A stretch of 21,774 nt of DNA. Source: an uncultured Eubacteriales bacterium (GTDB lineage: Bacteria > Bacillota > Clostridia > UBA1381 > UMGS1253). The translations under genes and the position numbers were made by a program. Under the pieces are notes generated by a model that was not told where the DNA came from, did no database searches, and saw only the letters and a program-made list of their open reading frames with translations. The stretch covers positions 1-21,774 of the forward strand of contig CABUKE010000016.1 in the NCBI GenBank assembly GCA_902492065.1. Reading direction: 5' to 3'. Positions 6,063-13,999 of the stretch are shown one piece after another; the stretch's first letter is position 1; every line of letters starts with the position of its first letter.

Positions 6063-6109
6063 CCAAAACAGAGGGAGCGGTCCTGAACGGGGCTGCTTCC
6101 CCCTTTTGG
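6063..6109 (+). terminator. Terminator-like hairpin after the major capsid gene
   Basis: The sequence 6073-6084 folds onto 6089-6100 (GGGAGCGGTCCT with GGGGCTGCTTCC, including some G-U pairs) around a 4-nt loop, followed by CCC and TTTT (6104-6107). CCAAAA at 6063-6068 can also pair with TTTTGG at 6104-6109, extending the base. Position right after the capsid stop fits a partial terminator that raises capsid expression relative to the tail genes. Confidence 0.6.
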
Positions 6110-6152
6110 TGTGCTTATAGCTCTATAGGCAGACGAGAGGGGGGAAGCGAAG

Positions 6153-7787
6153 ATGGAGCAGACAATCTATAAAAAAGCAAGCAAACCGGGACGAAAGTAT
6201 ATCGATACTTTTCTTGGGTTAAACCGAAAAGATATTATTGCGGAAAATGAATTCTCTGATTTAATGAATATGGACAGCGCGCACTATCCCATGCTTGCGC
6301 CGTGCCTAACGCGGAAAAAGGTTATCGATCAAGGCGGGATTAAGGCTGTCGTTGCCGACAACAACATGGACGGGGATGCGCTGACTGCGTTTACCGGCGT
6401 TGCGGGCACGCAGTTTTATTATCAGGGAACAGCAAAGGGGGCAGTCTCCGGAGACGAACAGACGTGTCTGGTGGATTTCAACGGAAATGTGCTGATTTTC
6501 CCGGATAAAAAGTATTATAATTATGTGTCCGACGAGTTTGGCAACATTGAAGCGGGATATACGGACATATCCGTTACATTCAGCACAAGCGGGTCGGCAG
6601 ACAAAAACAATATTGAAAATAAAATCAAAAAATCGGGCGGATGGGGGGACACCTTCAAAAGCGGTGACAGCCTGACTTTGGATTTTTCAGATAAACCAGC
6701 AAATTCTACTTTTACAGTAAATTCAAAGTATACGCAGGCAGACGACGACCAGATTGTATCTTGTGTTGTAGCAAAGGTCGAAAGCGATTTTTTGTATGTC
6801 AACTGCTACAATCGGCTTGGGGTTAAGCTTGCATTTCAGGCCGGAAGTGCGACTGGAACAGTGAAGAAAGCAATGCCGGACATTACGCGTGCATGTGTGG
6901 TTAACAACCGTGTATTTGGGATTGACAGCGGCGGCGAGCTGGTGTATGCGTCAAAGCTGGGTGATTTTACAAACTGGAATGTATTTGAAGGGTTATCCAC
7001 GGATAGCTGGTATGCGCAGGTCGGTACGGAGGGCGCGTTTACCGGGATTGTGGCTCTGAATACGGGAATTGTTTTGTTCAAGCGCAATTATTTGCATGAG
7101 GTGTTCGGTTCCACGCCACAGAATTTCACAATTCCGAAGCAGATTGGCGTGGGATGCATTGATGCACGCTCTGTATGCGAAGCGGCGGGAAGCCTGTTTT
7201 TCCTGTCCCGCGATGGATTCTATATGTACAACGGCGGCACGCCGAGCCGGATATCCGACAAGCTGAACAAAACATATACCGAAGCTGTCAGCGGCTGTGA
7301 CGGCAGAAAGGTTTATGTTTATGCAACGGCGGCGGACGGAGCGGAAGAACAACTCGTTTATGATTTAGAGCGGCGGAATTGGTATAGGCAGGACGTGCAG
7401 GCTGGAACAGTCGGGTTTTTACCGTATAACGGGCATTTTTATTTTGCAGCTTCCGGCGGCATGTATGACATTAACGGCAGCGGATACAGCGATAGCTGGT
7501 ATGCGGTCACAAAGGAATTTACAGAGTCGACCTTTGACCATAAGGGAGTAATCAACCTGTATGTGAGATTCAGAAGGACAGGCGACGCCTGGGCAAAGGT
7601 ATACCGGAGCGTAAACGGCGGCGGGGAAGAACTATGCGGAGAAATTTGCCGGGAAAGCGGCGTCATACGTATTCCCGTCCGAATCCATAAAGGAGACAGC
7701 TATCAATTAAAGTTTGCTGGAAGCGGGAATGTACAGATAGAGGCAATAGAGACGATAATCAGCGTTGGAGGCAGAACGGAGCGGTAA
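6153..7787 (+). CDS. Tail nozzle / hub-like beta-propeller protein (544 aa)
   Basis: It begins MEQTIYKKASKPGRKYIDTF, then FLGLNRKDIIAENEFSDLMN, resembling the opening 'F.GLN...I...EFSD..N' of podovirus tail nozzle (tubular-B-like) proteins. The remainder is beta-rich, with blade-like segments such as ITRACVVNNRVFGIDSGGEL, then VYASKLGDFTNWNVFEG, GIVALNTGIVLFKRNYLHEV and GSLFFLSRDGFYMYNGGTPS. Nozzle proteins form the distal end of the short tail and gate DNA. There is no signal peptide. gaggggggaag precedes ATG 6153. The gene lies between capsid and fibre genes. The nozzle assignment comes from fold-like patterns, so confidence is moderate; a generic head-tail or stopper protein is the alternative. 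Confidence 0.7.
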   Translation: MEQTIYKKASKPGRKYIDTFLGLNRKDIIAENEFSDLMNMDSAHYPMLAPCLTRKKVIDQGGIKAVVADNNMDGDALTAFTGVAGTQFYYQGTAKGAVSGDEQTCLVDFNGNVLIFPDKKYYNYVSDEFGNIEAGYTDISVTFSTSGSADKNNIENKIKKSGGWGDTFKSGDSLTLDFSDKPANSTFTVNSKYTQADDDQIVSCVVAKVESDFLYVNCYNRLGVKLAFQAGSATGTVKKAMPDITRACVVNNRVFGIDSGGELVYASKLGDFTNWNVFEGLSTDSWYAQVGTEGAFTGIVALNTGIVLFKRNYLHEVFGSTPQNFTIPKQIGVGCIDARSVCEAAGSLFFLSRDGFYMYNGGTPSRISDKLNKTYTEAVSGCDGRKVYVYATAADGAEEQLVYDLERRNWYRQDVQAGTVGFLPYNGHFYFAASGGMYDINGSGYSDSWYAVTKEFTESTFDHKGVINLYVRFRRTGDAWAKVYRSVNGGGEELCGEICRESGVIRIPVRIHKGDSYQLKFAGSGNVQIEAIETIISVGGRTER

Positions 7788-7804
7788 AAGAGAGGGGCGA
7801 AGTT

Positions 7805-8659
7805 ATGGCGGTGCATATTACGACTGGGAGGCCGTCCGGCCCTATTATGGGGTGGGACGTTCCGACCCAGCTTAAGGAATTGCAGGATTTATTCAGTAAT
7901 TTGTTGGATCAAATTGAATTTGCAATTTGCAATCTGGATGCGGATAACGTGTCGGAAGCCCGCAGCGTCCGCGCAGACAGAATCGACACAAACACAGCGA
8001 AAATTGTAGACGCGCAGATAAAAAATATTACGGCGGACAAGCTGACAGCAGGAACGATTGATGCGGAAGAAATCAATGTCATTAATATAGACGCAGACAA
8101 CATCGTGACCGGTACATTGGATAGTAATGTTGTTACAATCCGCGGAAAAAACGCAAATAGCTACATGCAGATTGCTGGAAATCAGCTTGCAATATACGAA
8201 GACGGCACACTTCGGTTGATACAGGGAATAGACGAGGAAGGCGTGTTCTCGTTTACGCTGTTTAATGCAGAAGGGCAGCCGCAGCTATACTACGACAGCA
8301 ACGGCAATGCGATTTTTGAAGGAAATTTGATGAGCGGCAAGGTCATTTCGTCCGTAATTGAAGGGTTCAACGCAAGCGGTCAAAAACATGGTTTGTGGTC
8401 GAATCCGGCTTCGCAGTACGCGGACATTGAGCTGTGGTACAACGGCACAAAGTACTTTGGAATATCCAATCAAATCGGCTCTGCGCAGCTCACTGCGAAC
8501 GGCTCATCCTTTTTGGAAACACGCGGAAGCGCAGGTACAACGATTTACGGAAATTGGAGATGGGCGGGCGAAACTTTGGCAACGCAGGATTATGTGAATC
8601 AGCAGATTCAGGCGGCGCTGAATAGCGCAGTAAGGATGTACAATCTTGACAGGAGTTAA
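7805..8659 (+). CDS. Tail fibre / minor structural protein (284 aa)
   Basis: Residues about 45-120 contain repeated beta-helix-like turns (ARSVRADRIDTNTAKIVDAQ; IKNITADKLTAGTIDAEEIN; NIDADNIVTGTLDSN) of the type found in Firmicutes phage minor structural proteins and fibres (I.A..I.AGTI.A). A beta-rich central part follows (IYEDGTLRLIQGIDEEGVFS; LYYDSNGNAIFEG). The C-terminus GETLATQDYVNQQIQAALNS is a short helical trimer-like end. The N-terminus, with a Leu-rich helix (LKELQDLFSNLLDQIEFAI), could bind the tail. The gene is translated just after the nozzle-like gene (17-nt gap, gaggggcg site). It lacks any visible enzymatic domain. Confidence 0.75.
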   Translation: MAVHITTGRPSGPIMGWDVPTQLKELQDLFSNLLDQIEFAICNLDADNVSEARSVRADRIDTNTAKIVDAQIKNITADKLTAGTIDAEEINVINIDADNIVTGTLDSNVVTIRGKNANSYMQIAGNQLAIYEDGTLRLIQGIDEEGVFSFTLFNAEGQPQLYYDSNGNAIFEGNLMSGKVISSVIEGFNASGQKHGLWSNPASQYADIELWYNGTKYFGISNQIGSAQLTANGSSFLETRGSAGTTIYGNWRWAGETLATQDYVNQQIQAALNSAVRMYNLDRS

Positions 8660-8677
8660 TAAAAATGGAGGCAGGCG

Positions 8678-8983
8678 ATGACAGTTCATGACGAAGCAAA
8701 ATGGGAACCTGTGTACGCCGTTGACGGTATTCAGGCGCGTACATATGACGAATATGAGGGGTATTATGTTTTTCAGCTTGACATCAAAGATAAGTACAAG
8801 GGCGATTACGCGTTTCATCTGAAAGAGGATAATACCTATGATATTTATTGGCGTAAGGATGGGAAAAACGTCGTCTTTTTTGAGAATTATCCGCAGGGCG
8901 GCCCATACAACGGCGGCGTTGTGCTTGAATGGTACAACAAAGTGTTGCAGCCGTGGCTGACAAGTGAGGGCTGGCGAATGTAA
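8678..8983 (+). CDS. Orphan protein of unknown function (101 aa)
   Basis: The reading starts MTVHDEAKWEPVYAVDGIQA and ends LQPWLTSEGWRM. It is rich in aromatic residues (Tyr, Phe, Trp) and acidic, with alternating hydrophobic patterns suggesting a small beta-sandwich (YVFQLDIKDKYKGDYAFHLK, then NTYDIYWRKDGKNVVFF). It has no signal peptide, membrane segment or Cys. tggaggcagg precedes ATG 8678, and the gene follows the fibre-like gene by 18 nt, so it may be a fibre partner or chaperone. This is positional inference only; no family is recognised. Confidence 0.75.
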   Translation: MTVHDEAKWEPVYAVDGIQARTYDEYEGYYVFQLDIKDKYKGDYAFHLKEDNTYDIYWRKDGKNVVFFENYPQGGPYNGGVVLEWYNKVLQPWLTSEGWRM

Positions 8984-8991
8984 ATCTATAT

Positions 8992-9018
8992 ACAAATTTA
9001 ACAAAAAGTACAATTTGT
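8992..9018. repeat. Inverted repeat upstream of the moron promoter
   Basis: ACAAATT (8992-8998) pairs perfectly with AATTTGT (9012-9018) across 13 nt. It lies 11 nt before the -35 of the moron promoter in AT-rich non-coding DNA, so it could be an operator or a boundary mark of the inserted cassette. Short AT-rich repeats are easily found by chance. Confidence 0.35.
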
Positions 9019-9029
9019 CATATTTCCTC

Positions 9030-9058
9030 TTGACTATTATAAATCTTTATTATATTAT
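9030..9058 (+). promoter_or_regulatory. Promoter of the moron gene
   Basis: TTGACT (9030-9035) and TATTAT (9053-9058) are separated by 17 nt. Each differs from the consensus at one base. It lies about 32 nt before ATG 9091 in an AT-rich gap. It gives the stalk-domain gene its own transcription, independent of the late operon. Confidence 0.75.
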
Positions 9059-9090
9059 GCGAATAGCAGGAAGAAAAAGGGGGAATAGGC

Positions 9091-9843
9091 ATGATGAGGA
9101 AAATGGTATGTAGTACGGTAGCTTTGTTTATTTTGGTATATAGTATTACTGGAATAGCCGGGGGCTTCTGGAAAAATATTGACGTGCTCGAAAATGATAT
9201 TCGGGTAGTAGTTAATGGTGAGGTAGTTGAAAAGGAAAACTTTGTCTATAACGACAGCACCTATTTACCGCTCCGTGCAGTTGCAGAACTTGCGGGGATG
9301 GATGTACAGTATGACGGCGATAGCAATACGGCATATTTGTCAGCTGATACAACAGAGAATGAAAGCCGAGAATTATATATAAGAAACGTAGGCTTAATCA
9401 TTGACTACGTAAGCGACTGCGAAATTTTTGCTGAACGATTAATAGGTGAATCTAGTCGGGTTCCGGCCGCGATAAATGCAATAGAAGATGACGTCATAAA
9501 TAAGCAGGAAGGCATTGATAGACTTGGCAATGCTATTGATGGGTTAACTGAATTAAAAAAGTCTATATCAAATTTAACAATTCCGGAATTTCTCATGGAG
9601 CAAGTGGCTAATAAAAGCAATTTTGATTTTAGTGACTTTTATACTGGAATGGATTTGCTCGATGCTGCCTTATCAAATTTCCGTTTAGCACAAGATTATG
9701 TACTATCTCTTGATGCCACAGGAAATAATGTATATAGTACTGAGGCAATGAACGCTTATGGAGTTTGCTTTGAGCAGGCTAATGAGGCTGTTAATTTGTT
9801 TCACAGTCTGAGAGGTGAACTTGTAAATCTTATTTTGGGGTAA
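9091..9843 (+). CDS. Secreted stalk-domain (copper amine oxidase N-like) protein, accessory cargo (250 aa)
   Basis: The N-terminus MMRKMVCSTVALFILVYSIT is a signal peptide or membrane anchor (positive n-region, hydrophobic residues about 8-24). There is no lipobox. Residues about 37-90 match the copper amine oxidase N-terminal-like 'stalk' domain of Clostridia surface proteins (IRVVVNGEVVEKENFVYNDS, TYLPLRAVAELAGMDVQYDG, then TAYLS). The rest is predominantly helical with no recognised family. GC is about 38% in a hand-counted sample of lines, clearly lower than the flanking virion genes, and the gene has its own promoter and terminator. These signs mark it as a moron, probably expressed in the lysogen and acting at the host surface; this role is inferred. 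The start has a ggggg Shine-Dalgarno; ATG 9094 is an equally possible start. Confidence 0.85.
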   Translation: MMRKMVCSTVALFILVYSITGIAGGFWKNIDVLENDIRVVVNGEVVEKENFVYNDSTYLPLRAVAELAGMDVQYDGDSNTAYLSADTTENESRELYIRNVGLIIDYVSDCEIFAERLIGESSRVPAAINAIEDDVINKQEGIDRLGNAIDGLTELKKSISNLTIPEFLMEQVANKSNFDFSDFYTGMDLLDAALSNFRLAQDYVLSLDATGNNVYSTEAMNAYGVCFEQANEAVNLFHSLRGELVNLILG

Positions 9844-9923
9844 TGATTATAGCAGGCTGAAACGGTCAGATGGTGAAGAATGTACACGGTAAAATTTATG
9901 TTATGAATTTCAAAACAGAATTG

Positions 9924-9952
9924 AAAGCACTCTCGTGTGAGGGTGCTTTTTT
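9924..9952 (+). terminator. Intrinsic terminator of the moron
   Basis: AAAGCACTCTC (9924-9934) pairs with GAGGGTGCTTT (9939-9949) over 11 bp, with one G-U pair and a 4-nt loop, followed by more T to 9952. It separates the accessory gene from the portal gene. It also shows that the portal start must be downstream, at 9976. Confidence 0.88.
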
Positions 9953-9975
9953 CATGCCAAAAGAGGGGTGAAGCC

Positions 9976-11715
9976 ATGAAAAACAAGACGGATATAGCAC
10001 AAATCCGGGAGGCATACCGCAAATATGCGTTCAGCGGGGAAAAGAAAGAGCTGAACAGCCGCATTATCGAAAACAACCGCTGGTACAAACAGCAGCACGA
10101 AGAGTACAGCTCTATAGAAGACCGGAAAAAGAGTGCAGACCAGCCGAGGAGCCGGAGCGGGTACATCTTTTCGGCAATAGCGAACAAACACGCCGACGCA
10201 ATGGACAACTACCCGGACATCAACATCCTCCCGCGCGAAGCGAACGATAAAGAGGAAGCGAAACGGCTGACGGCCATTCTGCCCTGTGTGCTGGATTTGT
10301 GCAATTTTAAAGAGGTGTACGCACAAAACTGGTGGTACAAACTGAAAAACGGCACGGCGGTATACGGGATATTCTGGAACAGCAGTCTGCAAAACGGACT
10401 GGGGGACATTGAGATTAAAAAAATTGACCTGCTAAATCTTGCTTGGCAGCCGGGTGTGACGGATATACAGGACAGCAAATACGTATTTTATACGTATTAC
10501 ATGGACAAGGACGCCTTTATTAAAAAATATGGAAAGCAAAAGCTGTCACAGGCGGATAACCTGTACGACCTTGACACATACAGTAGCAAAGACTTTGACC
10601 AGTTGGAGCAGAATGCACTGGTGGTAGATTGCTATTACAAGGAAAACGGCAGGGTATATATGGTGAAGTTCAGCGGGGAGCATGTGCTTGAAAAAAGTGA
10701 CGGCCCTCTGTACGAGCATGGGCAGTACCCGTTTGTATTTGATGTGATGTATCCGAATGAAGACACGCCGGCAGGTTTTGGCGTGATTGACGTAACCAAA
10801 GGGACGCAGGCATATATTGACAAGCTGGATGCGCTGCTATCGGAAAACAGTACAATTGTCGGGAAAACACGGTATTTTATCAAAGACAACGGCGGTGTGA
10901 ACGAGGACGAGTTCCGCAACTTGGAAAATCCGTTTGTCCATGTGTCCGGGGCGCTGGATGAGCGCAATATCATGCCGATTGAAGGCAAAGCCCTGCCCGC
11001 ACAAATTGGCAATCAGCGCGAACAGAAAATAAACGAGCTGAAAGAAGTCATCGGAAACCGGGACTTTCAGCAGGGTGGAACAAGCGGCGGCGTAACGGCG
11101 GCGAGCGCCATCACGGTATTACAGCAGGCTGGCGACAAGCTAAGCCGCGATTTGATCGGTTCGTCATACCGTTCGTATAAATTGATTGTAAGTATGTGTA
11201 TAGAGCTGATTCGGCAGTTTTACGACTTGGAGCGCAGCTTCCGGATTACCGGAACGGACGGAAGCGAGGAGTTTATCCAGTACAACAACAGCGGCTTGCA
11301 AATGCAGCCTGTGGGCGGAGGAATGCTTGAACAGGGAGCCGAAATGCAGCCGGCGCTTCGCAGGCCGGAGTTTGATGTAAGTCTCTCGGTACAAAAGAGT
11401 AACCCATTTACTAAAGAGCTGCAAAACCAGACAATTATGCAACTGTGGAGCGCAGGAATGTTCAATCCACAGATAATTGACCTGTCGCTGGTGGCCTTGG
11501 AGTTTATGCAGTTTGAAGGCAAGGACGAAATGGTGGCAAAGCTGTCGGAATTTTCGCAAATGCAGAAACAGATGCAGCAGATGCAGGCGGCTTTGCAACA
11601 GCAACAGGCGGCTATGCAGGCACAGGCTGGCGCGCAGCAGGTGCAGAACGGGCAAAATCTTGTGGCAATTCCAAAGAATGCATTAGGAGGTGCGGTAAAT
11701 GGCATATCTGGATGA
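9976..11715 (+). CDS. Portal protein (579 aa)
   Basis: The portal is the dodecameric ring at the head vertex through which DNA enters and leaves. Recognisable portal features include the N-terminal helical part (EAYRKYAFSGEKKELNSRII, ENNRWYKQQHEEYSS), SGYIFSAIANKHADAMDNYP, the wing region TAVYGIFWNSS, AGFGVIDVTKGTQAYIDKLD (helical clip/stem region), and LSRDLIGSSYRSYKLIVSMC. The C-terminus is rich in Gln and Met (QMQKQMQQMQAALQQQQAAM), typical of portal barrels or tails. ATG 9976 follows a gaggggtgaag site; an upstream in-frame start would lie in the terminator. Its end overlaps the next gene by 17 nt. It is unusually far (over 6 kb) from terL. Confidence 0.92.
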   Translation: MKNKTDIAQIREAYRKYAFSGEKKELNSRIIENNRWYKQQHEEYSSIEDRKKSADQPRSRSGYIFSAIANKHADAMDNYPDINILPREANDKEEAKRLTAILPCVLDLCNFKEVYAQNWWYKLKNGTAVYGIFWNSSLQNGLGDIEIKKIDLLNLAWQPGVTDIQDSKYVFYTYYMDKDAFIKKYGKQKLSQADNLYDLDTYSSKDFDQLEQNALVVDCYYKENGRVYMVKFSGEHVLEKSDGPLYEHGQYPFVFDVMYPNEDTPAGFGVIDVTKGTQAYIDKLDALLSENSTIVGKTRYFIKDNGGVNEDEFRNLENPFVHVSGALDERNIMPIEGKALPAQIGNQREQKINELKEVIGNRDFQQGGTSGGVTAASAITVLQQAGDKLSRDLIGSSYRSYKLIVSMCIELIRQFYDLERSFRITGTDGSEEFIQYNNSGLQMQPVGGGMLEQGAEMQPALRRPEFDVSLSVQKSNPFTKELQNQTIMQLWSAGMFNPQIIDLSLVALEFMQFEGKDEMVAKLSEFSQMQKQMQQMQAALQQQQAAMQAQAGAQQVQNGQNLVAIPKNALGGAVNGISG

Positions 11716-13984
11716 TGAAAGCTTTAACAATCTATCTTGGATGGATAAAATGCGATATGTTACGACGGACCAGAACAGGCTCGAATCGGAAAAGAAGCGG
11801 GCGGAAGACGTATATAAGAGCACGGGGAGCGAAGAAGCAAAAAATTACCGTGGACAACTGGACGCGCTGGGAAGCGGCGTAAACCCGGAAAGTGTCATAA
11901 GCGGAAACTATGATACAAACAAGTGGACGTGGAGGCCGCCGGACGATGCGCAATACGGAACCGGCGTACGGACAGCGCTCAACCAGTACGGGATTGACAA
12001 TGCGGACATCGGCTGGGCGGACGACGGCAAGGGATTTGGCAATGTTACGATAAACGGGCAGAATGTGTTGACGCCGGACCGTGTCGTAAACGGCGTGAGC
12101 TATGTGGATGACAAGAACAAGGTGCTCGACGTAGCATTGGACTATTATAAAAGTCAAGGCAAGAATATTGTCAAGCTTGCGGATTATGCGCAGAACAGCG
12201 GCCTTCCCTTTGATGTTACGTACAATGAGAGTAATGGACTCGTATCAATTGGCGGACAGACAATCAAGCCTACTTTCGTGGACGGCGATTATGCCTATGT
12301 GGATGCGGCAGAGCTTGACCGTGCCCTTGCGGCGGCAAAACAACAGTCTGGCTATCAGACAGGAAACGAGCTGTTGGAAAAATACAGCGAGAAGTACGAC
12401 CCGTATTACGACAAACTGCTTGACGCGCTGGTGAACCGCAAGGAATACAGCTACGACCCGGAAAATGACCCGGTGTACCAGAGTTACCGGCAGCAGTATA
12501 ACCGCGAGGGCGACCGCGCCATGCGGGATGCAATGGGTTCTATGGCAGGCATGACGGGCGGATATACCAACTCGGCGGCAGTTACGGCGGGGGCACAGCA
12601 GAGGCAATACTGGGACGATCAGCTCATGGACCGTATCCCGGAGCTGGAGGCAAACGCGTATAACCGTTATTTGGGCGAATTTGATATGAACCGGAACGCA
12701 CTCGACGCGGTAATGGGGCTGGACAATAACCAGTTTAACCGCGAATATGGCGTAAACCGCGATTTGCGCAGCGATATCTTGGAAAACAGCGACCGAAACC
12801 GGCAGCGGTATGCAGATGCGTATGAAAAATGGCTCTATGAGCGGGCATATAAAGACAGTCGGGACGATTTGGCGTATGACCGGCAGTATCAAAAGGATCG
12901 CGACGCGGTAGCAGACAGTCAATGGAGAGAAACATTTGACCGTAGCGTATATGAAAATGATCGAGATTATGATCGAGCTGTGTATCAGGATGACCGTGAC
13001 TATAACCGAGCTGTGTATCAGGATGACCGTGACTATAACCGAGCTGTATATCAGGATGATCGAGATTATGACCGTCATGTTTATGAAAATGACCGTGACT
13101 ATAATCGCGGCGTTTATGAGTTTGATGCACAATTGGATTATCAGAAGCAAAGCGATAGGGCGAAAAGTGCAAGCTCAAGCAGCAAGGGTGGGTCGGCGTT
13201 GACATTTACAACGTATCCTACACTGAGCTCAGATAAACATGTCGGCAAAGAAGTTGATTTTGCCGTACCGATAGGCACACCGATACAAACGCCTGTCAGT
13301 GGTACAGTTGTAAAGATTCAGAGTCTCACGGATAGTTACGGGAAAAACGTACGCATACGGGACGCAGACGGCAATACACACTATTTTGCCCATTTGAGCG
13401 GATTTGGAGATATTCAGGAAGGGGATACCGTCGACGCTGGCACAATTATCGGATATTCCGGCGATACAGGAAATGGCGGAGCACATTTGCACTATGAAGT
13501 ACGACGCGGAGACAACCAGCAAGACCAACTTGACCCGTATACGTATATTAACGCCTATAATAACAGCGTGACCGCTGCGGACACCTCAAAGGCACAGCAG
13601 AAAAACAATGATGACCGCGTGAAATCTGCGCTGAACAAAGCGATTGAGGAACGCGGGTTGACCGATTTGTACGACCTGTCGGACAAGGAGATTGCCGCAA
13701 TTATCTCGGAAACGATTCCGAACGAGACAGAGCGTGCGCGCATTTTAAACGAATACAACGTATCGCAGAGTGCAACAGGAACGGGACAGGGCGGCTCGGC
13801 ACCATCGAGTAGTTCGATTCTTGCGGAAGCTAATTCTCGTCTTATGAACGGTGATAAATACGGCGCGATGTTATACATAAAATCACAGCAAGAACAAGGT
13901 AACATTAGTGCGGTAGAAGCAATGGAAATGGCTAATCAACTTGGGTTAAGTACGTCGAGCTGGGCGGATGGATGGCTGAAATAA
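11699..13984 (+). CDS. Virion protein with Tyr/Asp-rich repeats and M23 (LytM) peptidase domain (761 aa)
   Basis: Probably an internal or tail virion protein that cuts peptidoglycan during DNA entry. Residues about 1-200 are of unknown fold. Residues 240-400 hold a helical module common in Clostridia phages (DPENDPVYQSYRQQYNREGD; MAGMTGGYTNSAAVTAGAQQ). Residues 415-480 contain six 11-residue repeats (consensus RAVYQDDRDYN). Residues about 505-625 are an M23 metallopeptidase: DFAVPIGTPIQTPVSGTV, YFAHLS (His 565) and HLHYEV (His 596, His 598). The first zinc His appears displaced: His 514 is six rather than four residues before Asp 520. The C-terminal 120 residues are a charged helical tail. 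aggagg 8 nt upstream supports ATG 11699, and the gene overlaps the portal end. Confidence 0.85.
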   Translation: MAYLDDESFNNLSWMDKMRYVTTDQNRLESEKKRAEDVYKSTGSEEAKNYRGQLDALGSGVNPESVISGNYDTNKWTWRPPDDAQYGTGVRTALNQYGIDNADIGWADDGKGFGNVTINGQNVLTPDRVVNGVSYVDDKNKVLDVALDYYKSQGKNIVKLADYAQNSGLPFDVTYNESNGLVSIGGQTIKPTFVDGDYAYVDAAELDRALAAAKQQSGYQTGNELLEKYSEKYDPYYDKLLDALVNRKEYSYDPENDPVYQSYRQQYNREGDRAMRDAMGSMAGMTGGYTNSAAVTAGAQQRQYWDDQLMDRIPELEANAYNRYLGEFDMNRNALDAVMGLDNNQFNREYGVNRDLRSDILENSDRNRQRYADAYEKWLYERAYKDSRDDLAYDRQYQKDRDAVADSQWRETFDRSVYENDRDYDRAVYQDDRDYNRAVYQDDRDYNRAVYQDDRDYDRHVYENDRDYNRGVYEFDAQLDYQKQSDRAKSASSSSKGGSALTFTTYPTLSSDKHVGKEVDFAVPIGTPIQTPVSGTVVKIQSLTDSYGKNVRIRDADGNTHYFAHLSGFGDIQEGDTVDAGTIIGYSGDTGNGGAHLHYEVRRGDNQQDQLDPYTYINAYNNSVTAADTSKAQQKNNDDRVKSALNKAIEERGLTDLYDLSDKEIAAIISETIPNETERARILNEYNVSQSATGTGQGGSAPSSSSILAEANSRLMNGDKYGAMLYIKSQQEQGNISAVEAMEMANQLGLSTSSWADGWLK
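12941..13138 (+). repeat. Six 33-bp in-frame tandem repeats
   Basis: Each unit encodes 11 residues of the form R-x-V-Y-(E/Q)-(N/D)-D-R-D-Y-(N/D); the last copy, at 13106-13138, is degenerate. Units start at 12941, 12974, 13007, 13040, 13073 and 13106. The copies at 12974 and 13007 are identical over 33 bp. They lie just before the M23 domain. Confidence 0.9.
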
Positions 13985-13999
13985 AAAGGGGGAAAGCGC

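Noticed and set aside
9870..9971. 33-codon frame between the moron and portal genes
   Set aside because: It spans the full terminator and lacks a ribosome site; its end only coincides with the portal leader.
12245..13150. Long minus-strand open frame rich in Ile/Val repeats opposite the M23 protein
   Set aside because: It is the reverse reading of the 33-bp repeats and a biased codon pattern; no ribosome site, and it lies fully inside a well-supported gene.
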